A stretch of DNA of 64,000 bases, taken from positions 1 through 64,000 of the forward strand of contig CAZTYF010000001.1 in NCBI GenBank assembly GCA_964617455.1. The letters are read 5' to 3'. The translations under genes and the position numbers were made by a program. Below, in pieces: positions 8,067 to 14,729 of the stretch. The notes under the pieces were generated by a model. The model saw only the letters and a list, made by a program, of their open reading frames with translations, was not told where the DNA came from and ran no database searches. This DNA is from Monoglobus sp964617455. Its GTDB lineage: Bacteria; Bacillota; Clostridia; Monoglobales; Monoglobaceae. Positions within the stretch are counted from its first letter, which is position 1, and each line of letters opens with the position of its first letter.

Positions 8067-8168
8067 ATAAAGAGGAGCGGCGGAACGTAAAAACGGTTTG
8101 CTGCTTCAGAGGATGTAAATAACAACCGCCAAAGCTCGCAAAACTTTAAAGGCGGTTGTTATTTTTTA
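8067..8168 (+). ncRNA. Candidate antitoxin small RNA
   Basis: A roughly 100-nt transcript predicted from a perfect promoter and a strong terminator, with no ribosome binding site plus ORF inside. It runs convergently into a 27-codon hydrophobic ORF on the other strand, and its 3' hairpin overlaps the 3' end of that transcript. This geometry matches antitoxin RNAs of type I systems such as pAD1 par RNA II or RatA (established knowledge). The pairing and repression here are inferred. The segment 8094-8108 (CGGTTTGCTGCTTCA) recurs in the leader of the opposing mRNA. Confidence 0.65.
8117..8164. terminator. Shared bidirectional terminator
   Basis: A 14-bp stem (AAATAACAACCGCC at 8117-8130, GGCGGTTGTTATTT at 8151-8164) with a 20-nt loop. 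On the plus strand it ends in ATTTTTT, a good intrinsic terminator for the small RNA. On the minus strand the tail is TTATTTAC, weaker, so the toxin mRNA may partly read through into full antisense of the small RNA. Confidence 0.8.
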
Positions 8169-8249
8169 ATACACTTTTAGTGGATTTATCAAAAGGAAAA
8201 TGATAAATACAACAAGTGCAATGAAAAATTTCAAGTTAAAATTCTTCAT
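8166..8249 (-). CDS. Candidate type I toxin peptide (27 aa)
   Basis: A 27-residue peptide: a basic N-terminus (MKNFNLKF), one hydrophobic span rich in I, L, V and F (residues 9-22, containing VVFIIFLL), and tail NPLKVY. It is preceded by a near-perfect Shine-Dalgarno AAGGAGGTG seven to eight bases from the ATG, and by its own promoter at 8428-8456. Size, charge and membrane-span pattern are those of type I toxins such as Fst, TxpA and BsrG, but I see no sequence similarity to a named family. A convergent small RNA covers its 3' end. It could alternatively be a small regulatory membrane peptide. Confidence 0.65.
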   Translation of the reverse strand: MKNFNLKFFIALVVFIIFLLINPLKVY

Positions 8250-8255
8250 ATGCAA

Positions 8256-8305
8256 CACCTCCTTCCGAGTATCTCAAACACATTTCTGTGTTTGGAAGGA
8301 TGGTG
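8256..8305 (-). promoter_or_regulatory. Stem sequestering the peptide's ribosome site
   Basis: On the minus-strand RNA the leader segment CACCATCCTTCC (plus 8294-8305) is complementary to GGAAGGAGGTG (plus 8256-8266). It gives 11 pairs with one bulged A and covers the whole Shine-Dalgarno. An inner hairpin CAAACAC/GTGTTTG closes the intervening sequence. Such occlusion is typical of type I toxin mRNAs. The pairing is seen in the sequence; the regulation is inferred. Confidence 0.7.
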
Positions 8306-8385
8306 AAGCAGCAACTAACCGCTTTCGCGTTTTTAGCCCGCCTTTTAGATCGTCGCATTTTATTTACGTCGAAATACTCCCCCGA

Positions 8386-8419
8386 CCGAGAATTTCTCGG
8401 GCTAACGACACAAGTGTCG
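8386..8419 (-). promoter_or_regulatory. Two 5'-terminal hairpins of toxin mRNA
   Basis: Self-complementary blocks CGACACAAGTGTCG (8406-8419) and CCGAGAATTTCTCGG (8386-8400) lie just inside the predicted 5' end (about 8421) of the minus-strand transcript. They probably form 5' stem-loops that stabilise it. Confidence 0.55.
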
Positions 8420-8427
8420 CTATGGTT

Positions 8428-8456
8428 ATTATACAGCAATGTCAATATAATGACAA
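8428..8456 (-). promoter_or_regulatory. Promoter of the toxin-like mRNA
   Basis: Read on the minus strand: TTGTCA (8451-8456), a 17-bp spacer, TATAAT (8428-8433). Predicted start is about 8421, giving a leader of about 170 nt before the 27-codon ORF. Confidence 0.75.
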
Positions 8457-8520
8457 GTTAAATTTTGGTTACAGAATGCCGCACGGCAAGCCGCCCTCTA
8501 AATAGCAGCGCCGGTATTTT

Positions 8521-8818
8521 CAGGGCTCCCGCAAAGGCGTGCCTTTGTGGGAAAGAGGAGGAAACCCGGAGCGGGCGCAGCTTTTGTCCGACAGGGCAAA
8601 ACAAGCAGGCGTAGGGATTTCCGACGAGGCGAAGGTTTTCTCGCTTGCGAGGAAACGAGCNNNNNNNNNNNNNNNNNNNNNNNNNNNNNNNNNNNNNNNN
8701 NNNNNNNNNNNNNNNNNNNNNNNNNNNNNNNNNNNNNNNNNNNNNNNNNNNNNNNNNNNNAGGCGAAGGTTTTCTCGCTTGCGAGGAAACGAGCAAAGAG
8801 GCGCACTGCGACGAAGGG
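8521..8818 (+). repeat. Structured modular repeat, locus 3, with gap
   Basis: The hairpin CCCGCAAAGGC/GCCTTTGTGGG (8528-8551) is followed by the outer stem GGAAA 8560-8564 with TTTCC 8618-8622, enclosing CCCG-GAG-CGGG and TTTTGTCC/GGGCAAAA hairpins. The next module GGTTTTCTCGC/GCGAGGAAAC occurs on both sides of the N gap, and the locus ends with GAGGCGCACTGCGACGA. It has the same orientation as locus 1 and is inverted relative to locus 2. Confidence 0.8.
8661..8760. other. Assembly gap (100 N)
   Basis: Exactly 100 N, the usual placeholder for a gap of unknown length. The 34 bases on the left (8627-8660) and right (8761-8794) are identical, so the contigs may simply overlap, or a tandem repeat may have collapsed. 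Confidence 0.98.
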
Positions 8819-8847
8819 TTGACTTTTCCGTTTTGTGGTGGTACAAT
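8819..8847 (+). promoter_or_regulatory. Promoter of the antiporter gene
   Basis: TTGACT (8819-8824), a 17-bp spacer, TACAAT (8842-8847). It begins at the outer edge of the repeat, 45 bases before the gene start. Confidence 0.75.
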
Positions 8848-8891
8848 ATGTTGTGATATTTTCGGATTGACGGTTTCGGGGGCGGGGTTTG

Positions 8892-10484
8892 ATGTATACT
8901 TATCTGCTGCTTGGGGCAATCGTGATGTTTGCCAGTATTTTTTTACACAGGCTTTCGGGCAAAATGGGGGTTCCCGCCCTGCTTGCCTTTATTTTGTTGG
9001 GTATGCTTTTCAGCTCGGACGGGCTTATAAAAATCCGATTCGACAACTATGAGGCGGCGGAGGAAATATGCAGCACCGCCCTGGCGTTTATTATGTTCTA
9101 CGGCGGATTCGGCACCAACATCGAGGCGGCCAAGCCTATTGTGGTCCGCTCCATGCTGCTCTCCTCCGTGGGAGTCATAATGACCTGCGGCTTGGTTGGA
9201 GTTTTTTGCATGGTTGCCCTTCATATGCCCCTTATCGACGCCCTTCTCATAGGTGCCGTAATCAGCTCCACCGATGCGGCCTCCGTCTTTTCGGTGCTCC
9301 GTTCCAAGCACCTCAATCTCAAATACAACACCGCCTCTCTTTTGGAAATCGAGAGCGGCAGCAACGACCCCTTTGCCTATATGCTCACTGCAATCCTCCT
9401 CTCCGTCAAAGCCGGGGGAACCGGTGCCGGGGCCGTTGCCTACACGATTTTCGCCCAGCTCTTCTATGGAGGCATGGCGGGCATAATCATCGCCATCGGC
9501 GCCGCATGGGTCTTAAAGCGTGTTCGGTTCAGCGCGGACGGCTTTGATGACGTGTTTGTGTTTGCGGTGGTCATTCTCTCTTTTGCATTGCCGGAAATCA
9601 TTCGGGGCAACGGATTTTTGTCGGCCTATATTGTGGGCATAGTTTTGGGTAATGCCAAAATCAAGAACAAGAGAAACTTGGTTCACTTTTTCGACGGAAT
9701 CACGAGCATTATGCAAATGAGCATCTTTTTCCTGTTGGGCCTCATGTCGCACCCGTCCCAAATCCCCGGAGTGCTGCCCGTTTCGATTGCCATAGCCCTG
9801 TTTTTGACGTTTGTGGCAAGGCCCGTGGCGGTTTTCCTGCTCCTTTCCCCTTTCAAGAGCAAAATAAGCCAAATGCTGACCGTTTCCTGGTCCGGGCTGA
9901 GGGGGGCGGCGTCCATTGTGTTCGCCGTTATGGTTATGCTGTCGAACACTTCCTATGACGTTTTCCATATTGTGTTCTGCGTGGTGCTGTTTTCGATTTT
10001 GGTTCAGGGAGGCCTCCTGGCGCCCATTGCCAAAAAGCTCAATATGATTGACGAAAACGAGGATGTTATGAAAACCTTCACCGACTATTCGGACGAGGTG
10101 CCCGTCCAGTTTATCAGGTTCGAGATGACAAAAGAACACCCTTGGACAGGCCTCAGGGTGCGGGATATTGTGAATCCTCCGGATACCATATTGGTGTTAA
10201 TCCAGCGGGGAAGCGAAAAAATCGTGCCCGGCGGCTCCACGAGAATCAAAGAGGGAGACTATGTGGTCCTCAGCGCCAAGTCTCCGGGAGAAATTTCCGG
10301 CATACGCCTGTCGGAGAAAACAATAAGAGAGGGCAGCAAGTGGATAGACAAGCCCATCCGCAGCCTGCCCAATACCGATGACAGATTGATTATCATGATA
10401 AACCGAGGCGGAAAAATCCTGATTCCCAACGGAGATACCGTGATTCGGGAGGGGGATATGTTGGTTATAAATCATTCCGATTGA
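8892..10484 (+). CDS. K+/H+ antiporter, CPA1 type with RCK_C domains
   Basis: A 530-residue inner-membrane cation/proton antiporter of the NhaP2/CvrA kind. About 12-13 hydrophobic segments fill residues 1-385. They include the conserved SSTDAASVFSVLR and ESGSNDPFAYM stretches, which carry the ion-binding Asp residues of this family. The soluble tail (about 395-530) contains TrkA-C/RCK_C-like sequence (TILVLIQRGSEKIVPGG, IREGDMLVI), probably duplicated, which usually senses nucleotides. It exports K+ or Na+ in exchange for protons. The ATG at 8892 is preferred over the in-frame TTG just before it; the ribosome site is a poor GGGG run. It stands as a single gene, convergent with the next. Confidence 0.92.
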   Translation: MYTYLLLGAIVMFASIFLHRLSGKMGVPALLAFILLGMLFSSDGLIKIRFDNYEAAEEICSTALAFIMFYGGFGTNIEAAKPIVVRSMLLSSVGVIMTCGLVGVFCMVALHMPLIDALLIGAVISSTDAASVFSVLRSKHLNLKYNTASLLEIESGSNDPFAYMLTAILLSVKAGGTGAGAVAYTIFAQLFYGGMAGIIIAIGAAWVLKRVRFSADGFDDVFVFAVVILSFALPEIIRGNGFLSAYIVGIVLGNAKIKNKRNLVHFFDGITSIMQMSIFFLLGLMSHPSQIPGVLPVSIAIALFLTFVARPVAVFLLLSPFKSKISQMLTVSWSGLRGAASIVFAVMVMLSNTSYDVFHIVFCVVLFSILVQGGLLAPIAKKLNMIDENEDVMKTFTDYSDEVPVQFIRFEMTKEHPWTGLRVRDIVNPPDTILVLIQRGSEKIVPGGSTRIKEGDYVVLSAKSPGEISGIRLSEKTIREGSKWIDKPIRSLPNTDDRLIIMINRGGKILIPNGDTVIREGDMLVINHSD

Positions 10485-10544
10485 ATCGGCCCGATTGATT
10501 GGGAATTTCCCTGTCAATTGGGTTTTCCCTTATTTTCCTCAAAA

Positions 10545-11804
10545 TCAGCGCTTTTTTCGGATAAAGGTGTCCGGCTCAAGTTCCGTGTCCGTTTTGAGGT
10601 ACACAACGCTTTGGGGGTGGTTGGCGGAGAGGAGTTCGTTCCCCTCTTCGTCTGTCATATATTCCACAATCTGCTTTGAAAAACTGCCGAAGGGGCGGAG
10701 AAATTCCACTTCGTCCCCCTTGAAAAACCTGTTTTTCTGTATGACTTTTGCCATACCTTTTTCCTTGTCATAGCTTTCCACCACGCCCACCATATCGTAG
10801 TTTCGGATGTAGGAGCTGCTTTCGTAGTGCTGCTCGCTGCCTCCGGGCTTTCCGAAAAAGAAGCCGGTGGTATAGTCCCTGTGGCTGACTTTTTTGACTT
10901 CATCCATAAGGCTTTCGTCGAATTCATATTCCTCGCCTCGGCGGAGTGCCTCAAAATAATCATCAATGGCCCTGCGATAGGCCTTGACCACCGTGGCCAC
11001 ATAAAACTCCGATTTGACCCGTCCTTCGATTTTGAAGCTCTTAACTCCCGCCTCCGTGAGTTTGTCCACATAGGGCAGGAGGCACAGGTCCTTGGAGTTG
11101 TATATAAAAGTCCCCCGCTCGTTTTCATAGACCGGCATATACTCTCCCGGCCTCTGCTCTTCCATAAGGAAGTATTTCCAGCGGCAGGGATGGGCGCATT
11201 CTCCCCGATTTCCGTCTCTCCCCGCCATATAGTTGCTGAGGAGGCAGCGGCCCGAATAGGAGATGCACATGGCCCCGTGAACGAATACCTCGATTTCCAA
11301 ATCCCGATTTTCTTCGCAAATTTCCCGAATTTCCTCAAGGGAGAGTTCCCGAGCCAGGATGACCCGCTTCGCCCCGAGTTTTTTCCACATTGCGGCGCTT
11401 TTGCTGTTCACGTTGTTGGCCTGGGTGCTTATGTGGATGTTAATGTTCGGCGCAAGCTCACGAGTTAAGGCAAACATACCCAAGTCCGACAGGATAATTC
11501 CGTCAATGCCCGAGTCCTTGATTTCCTCAAGGAATTTCCCGTATTCCGCAATGTCTCCGTTGTGGGGGATTATATTGGCTGTGAGGTACACTTTTTTGCC
11601 TCTTTCGTGGGCATACTCCGCACCGCGGAAAATGTCCTCCGTGCCGAAGTTGTCGGCGGCGCTGCGTAGGGAGAACTCCTCTCCTCCAAAGTACACGGCG
11701 TCCGCCCCGTATTTGAGTGCCGTTTTGAGTTTTGACAAATTCCCCGCCGGAGCAAGAAGCTCGGGCTTTTGGGGAATTTTTTCGGTGATGGGATTTTTTT
11801 CCAT
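10545..11804 (-). CDS. trhP: U32 family protein, tRNA 5-hydroxyuridine synthesis (TrhP-like)
   Basis: A 419-residue U32 'peptidase'. The N-terminus PELLAPAGNLSKLKTALKYG is the family signature. The block HGAMCISYSGRCLLSNYMAG, followed by GECAHPC, holds the four cysteines expected to bind an iron-sulfur cluster. Characterised members (E. coli TrhP/YegQ, B. subtilis YrrN/YrrO) make 5-hydroxyuridine at tRNA position 34 using prephenate-derived chemistry. The length fits the YrrO-type long member. A degradative protease role, historically proposed, is less likely. It is transcribed convergently with the antiporter and alone on the minus strand before the amidase. Confidence 0.85.
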   Translation of the reverse strand: MEKNPITEKIPQKPELLAPAGNLSKLKTALKYGADAVYFGGEEFSLRSAADNFGTEDIFRGAEYAHERGKKVYLTANIIPHNGDIAEYGKFLEEIKDSGIDGIILSDLGMFALTRELAPNINIHISTQANNVNSKSAAMWKKLGAKRVILARELSLEEIREICEENRDLEIEVFVHGAMCISYSGRCLLSNYMAGRDGNRGECAHPCRWKYFLMEEQRPGEYMPVYENERGTFIYNSKDLCLLPYVDKLTEAGVKSFKIEGRVKSEFYVATVVKAYRRAIDDYFEALRRGEEYEFDESLMDEVKKVSHRDYTTGFFFGKPGGSEQHYESSSYIRNYDMVGVVESYDKEKGMAKVIQKNRFFKGDEVEFLRPFGSFSKQIVEYMTDEEGNELLSANHPQSVVYLKTDTELEPDTFIRKKR

Positions 11805-11883
11805 GATTCCTGTCCTTTGCTTTGTGCATTGCCCGACGGCCGAATAAGGCAGATCGGGTCCGAAATGGTTTTTTGTCGGAAAA

Positions 11884-11911
11884 GGCCTTGGGGGAGGCGT
11901 CCCCCAAGACC
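11884..11911 (-). terminator. Terminator of the SLH-amidase gene
   Basis: Minus-strand stem CTTGGGGG/CCCCCAAG, extendable by GG/CC, with a short loop and followed by CTTTTCC. It lies about 20 bases beyond the amidase stop codon. Confidence 0.6.
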
Positions 11912-11930
11912 CGATGTTTAGTAAAGTTAA

Positions 11931-13430
11931 TCAGTAGGCGACTCCCATATAGTCGCAAATGCCATGGGCTATGCTCTCGGCATACAATTGCCTGCATCCG
12001 TCGTCGGCGAGGATGGCCGCATCGTCCGGGTTGTCAATAAAGGCAGTCTCCACAAGGACCGCAGGCATGACCGTGTGCCTTATGACGGCAAATTCCGCCT
12101 CTCTGACACCTCTGTCGACCGTTCCCACAGTGCCCGTTATGTAGCTCTGGATGCTTTGGGCCAACCTCCTGCCTTCCGTGCTGCCGTAGTAGCAATAGGT
12201 CTCCGTGCCGTTGGCGCCCCCCGCATTGCAGTGGATGGCAACAAACAGAGAGGCTCCTATGTTGTTGGCAAGATTATATCTGTAGGCCAAACTGTCGGCA
12301 GTTGTTCCGTTTCCGCAGTTGTCATAGAGGGAGTTCCTGGTCATAACCACATTGAAGCCGTGAGATATGAGAATGGGTTTGACTTTTTCCGCAATATACC
12401 AGGTTATGTCCTGCTCCCTTAAGCCGCATCCCACCGCTCCCGTGTCAACTCCGCTGTAGTTGTGGCCCGGGTCGATAACGATGGTCTTGGCGGGGGTATA
12501 GGCTGAATTCCACTGGGGCACATTGGGAGGAACCGTTTGGGACGGCGCCGCGGGAGGTTTGGGAACCGCCGTAGGCTTAGGGGCCGCCGTGGGTTTGGGC
12601 GTAGGCGCCTTTGTGGGCACCAATGTGGGCAGAGGCGTTGCCGTAGGCGCCGCAGTGGGCACCGGTGTGGGCTCCGCCGTCTTTTCCGGCGTTGGGGCCT
12701 CCTCGAATATGTTTCCGTTCGGGGCTGCGGTCTCCTCCGGCTCCGCCCCGGCGGGCTCCGGAGTCTTTGCCGACGTGTCCTTTGAAAGGTCCTCGGCATC
12801 GGCGGCCGCGTCGCCCTCGTCGAATTCTCCGCCGTTTATGAAACTTAGGGAATTATATATCATTTGGGCCACAAAGGCTCTGTTGGCGTCTTTTCCCACC
12901 GCTTTGGTGGTGTCTTTCAGAAGTCCGTATTTGTCCGCCACCGCCAAATATCCCGAATACCAGTAGGGGCCCACGCTTCTCAGGCTCTCGTCTCCCGCTC
13001 CCGAGGAGCAGACCACCATTTTCACCACCTGCTCATAGGTCACCGGGTCCACCGGGGCAAAGGTGTTGTCCAAAAATCCGTTGATATAGCCTCGGTCATA
13101 GCAGAAGGATATGTAGTCATTGGCCCAATAGTCGGCCGATACATCGGAAAAGGGTGCGGTTGAGGGCTGATAATATGCGTCGTTATAGCCGGTTGCCCGA
13201 GATAAAAATGCACAGAACTCGGCGCGGGTCGTCTGGGCGTCCGGGGCAAAATTTCCGTCCTCCCGTCCCAGAATGACGCCGATGTTGCTGAGCTTGTCAA
13301 CCGCCGTGTAGTAGGAGGCGGTGATGGGAACATCCGAAAACTCCCTGGCAAAAACCGATGCCGAGGGCACGGACGAAATAAGCAAAGACAGTATGAGAAC
13401 CGTCAATATTACCGCTTTGGTTTTTTTCAT
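11931..13430 (-). CDS. SLH-anchored N-acetylmuramoyl-L-alanine amidase
   Basis: A 499-residue secreted wall hydrolase. A signal peptide (residues 1-28, hydrophobic VILTVLILSLLISS) is followed by three S-layer homology repeats to about residue 170 (FSDV... with GVILGREDGNFAPD and GYINGFLDNTFAP cores). A Thr/Pro/Ala linker follows (about 205-310), then an Amidase_3 domain with IDPGHNYSG, IHCNAG and LVETAFI holding the zinc ligands. It cleaves the lactyl-peptide bond of peptidoglycan while tethered by SLH to secondary wall polymer. The ATG at 13430 sits after GAGGTGG; an upstream GTG overlaps that site. Its promoter is at 13454-13482, and phased TGTAAC boxes lie about 160 bp further upstream. 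Confidence 0.93.
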   Translation of the reverse strand: MKKTKAVILTVLILSLLISSVPSASVFAREFSDVPITASYYTAVDKLSNIGVILGREDGNFAPDAQTTRAEFCAFLSRATGYNDAYYQPSTAPFSDVSADYWANDYISFCYDRGYINGFLDNTFAPVDPVTYEQVVKMVVCSSGAGDESLRSVGPYWYSGYLAVADKYGLLKDTTKAVGKDANRAFVAQMIYNSLSFINGGEFDEGDAAADAEDLSKDTSAKTPEPAGAEPEETAAPNGNIFEEAPTPEKTAEPTPVPTAAPTATPLPTLVPTKAPTPKPTAAPKPTAVPKPPAAPSQTVPPNVPQWNSAYTPAKTIVIDPGHNYSGVDTGAVGCGLREQDITWYIAEKVKPILISHGFNVVMTRNSLYDNCGNGTTADSLAYRYNLANNIGASLFVAIHCNAGGANGTETYCYYGSTEGRRLAQSIQSYITGTVGTVDRGVREAEFAVIRHTVMPAVLVETAFIDNPDDAAILADDGCRQLYAESIAHGICDYMGVAY

Positions 13431-13453
13431 AAAACTTACCACCTCAGGCCCCG

Positions 13454-13482
13454 ATTATATCACCTTTTGCCCGAAAAATCAA
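13454..13482 (-). promoter_or_regulatory. Promoter of the SLH-amidase gene
   Basis: On the minus strand: TTGATT (13477-13482), a 17-bp spacer, TATAAT (13454-13459). It would give a leader of about 16 nt before the ATG. Confidence 0.7.
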
Positions 13483-13640
13483 GGGATTGGGGGATTTTTT
13501 CACAATTTGTTAACCCGATATTTACAGAATATACACAAGAAAATTCCGCCACTTTCGCCGATTTGCCGAAAAGTTTTTGATTTTATCCAATATATTGAAT
13601 CGGATTTTGTTTTGAAATCAAGATGTTGTGTATGCCTTTT

Positions 13641-13679
13641 TGTAACACAAATCAAACATTCCCGTAACAATTTTGTAAC
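13641..13679 (+). promoter_or_regulatory. Four phased WalR-like boxes
   Basis: TGTAAC (13641), TCAAAC (13652), CGTAAC (13663) and TGTAAC (13674) are spaced exactly 11 bp apart, that is hexamer-N5-hexamer. The known WalR consensus is TGTWAH-N5-TGTWAH. The array lies in the divergent region between a wall amidase and a membrane-protein operon. The binding protein is inferred, not shown. Confidence 0.6.
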
Positions 13680-13702
13680 ATTCTTTCGGGAAATTCGGGG
13701 AT

Positions 13703-13719
13703 TTGTGCAGGTTGCACAA
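13703..13719. promoter_or_regulatory. Palindrome TTGTGCA-N3-TGCACAA
   Basis: A 17-bp perfect palindrome with a 3-bp centre (GGT). The same arms with centre TTT occur at 47421-47437, also beside TGTAAC boxes and a GGGGAT...ATCCCC pair. It is a likely operator or RNA hairpin; the factor is unknown. Confidence 0.5.
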
Positions 13720-13794
13720 GGAAATCGGAGGGAGATCCCCAAAAAGAATCGGCGTATCGAGAGGGAGTTTTGGGGTTCGGAGGCCACAAAACAG

Positions 13795-13823
13795 TTGACT
13801 TATTCGGCATTTTGGGCTATAAT
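13795..13823 (+). promoter_or_regulatory. Promoter of the membrane-protein trio
   Basis: TTGACT (13795-13800), a 17-bp spacer, TATAAT (13818-13823). It lies about 120 bases before the first start codon of the three-gene operon. Confidence 0.8.
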
Positions 13824-13944
13824 ACACCCATAGAGAACAGGGTTTTATTCGAAGATTGGGAGATGCCGAATTCGGACGGAGCCGAAAATACGAAAGCACA
13901 GCGGGCGTCGGGCGGATATGTTCCGCCGTCGGCAAGGGGGAGGA

Positions 13945-14427
13945 ATGGAAGTGCCGGATTATCGGGAAGTTGCAAAGAGAAAGGTGGGGGGCAGAGTCAT
14001 TTTTGACACCCGCCGATTTTTCAAGATGTTTGCGGTATGGTTTTTGTGCACTTTGTTTTCGCTTTTTCCCCTGATGCTGCGGCCCTTTTTCACCAAGGCG
14101 GCAACCGCGGTGGATATGGGATATTGGAAAATGGTTTTCAGCGACAACGACGTTCTGTATTTGGCGGCCGTCTCCGCCATCATCGCCATAGGAATGGCGG
14201 TGTTGATGGGAAAGCGCAGCACCGTGATAGTGTATCTGCTGGCGTTTTTTGAGGTCATAGCGGTATTTTTGGCGACTATGGGATACCTTATGCTTGAGGG
14301 AGATCCGGATGTGTTCGGAGGTGCGGTATACAGGATGAACATCGGATTTTTGATTGGCGCCGCCGCCATTGCCCTGGTTATGTTCGTGGCCGTCAATATC
14401 AATGTGAGGGAGGCGGAGAAAAAATGA
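13945..14427 (+). CDS. Four-helix membrane protein, unknown function
   Basis: A 160-residue protein that I do not recognise. A basic cytoplasmic N-terminus is followed by four hydrophobic segments (about residues 25-48, 66-86, 92-118 and 127-152) and a short charged tail. The ATG at 13945 follows the purine-rich AAGGGGGAGGA. It overlaps the next gene by four bases (ATGA), so the three genes from 13945 to 15445 are translationally coupled. Upstream are a strong promoter and WalR-like boxes, hinting at a cell-envelope role. The frame shows no other motif. Confidence 0.75.
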   Translation: MEVPDYREVAKRKVGGRVIFDTRRFFKMFAVWFLCTLFSLFPLMLRPFFTKAATAVDMGYWKMVFSDNDVLYLAAVSAIIAIGMAVLMGKRSTVIVYLLAFFEVIAVFLATMGYLMLEGDPDVFGGAVYRMNIGFLIGAAAIALVMFVAVNINVREAEKK

Positions 14428-14729
14428 GGGGATTCACCCTGATTTGGATTGCCGGAGTCATCGCGGGCCTTTGCGTTGTTTTCGGACTGCTGTATTCCGC
14501 CTATAAAATCACGGAGATTCGGGGAATCAACACCCTGATGGATGAGGATTTTCCCATAGATGTGAGCAAAATAACCCGAAAAGACATATACAAATACGAA
14601 GACTTTTATAACGGCTCCTCCTCGGATGCGAGAATTGCCATGGGGCTTTTCTATTCAAAGAGCAATATCGAGTCCATGAGAAGACGGTGCGAGCCTCAAA
14701 AAATACTGAAGGGAAGGATTCACGAATGA
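14424..14729 (+). CDS. Small bitopic membrane protein, unknown
   Basis: A 101-residue protein with one N-terminal transmembrane helix (about residues 5-27, WIAGVIAGLCVVFGLLYSAY) and a soluble, mixed-charge remainder of about 70 residues. No family is recognised. It starts within the stop codon of the preceding gene (ATGA) and ends within the start of the following one in the same way. This strongly supports it as a real member of a three-gene operon rather than a chance frame. The single helix could make it an assembly subunit for its neighbours. Confidence 0.75.
   Translation: MRGFTLIWIAGVIAGLCVVFGLLYSAYKITEIRGINTLMDEDFPIDVSKITRKDIYKYEDFYNGSSSDARIAMGLFYSKSNIESMRRRCEPQKILKGRIHE

Noticed and set aside
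12523..12966. Plus-strand Gly/Val-rich ORF antisense to the SLH amidase
   Set aside because: It is the complement of the Thr/Pro/Ala linker; repeated codons keep the opposite frame open. No ribosome site is present.
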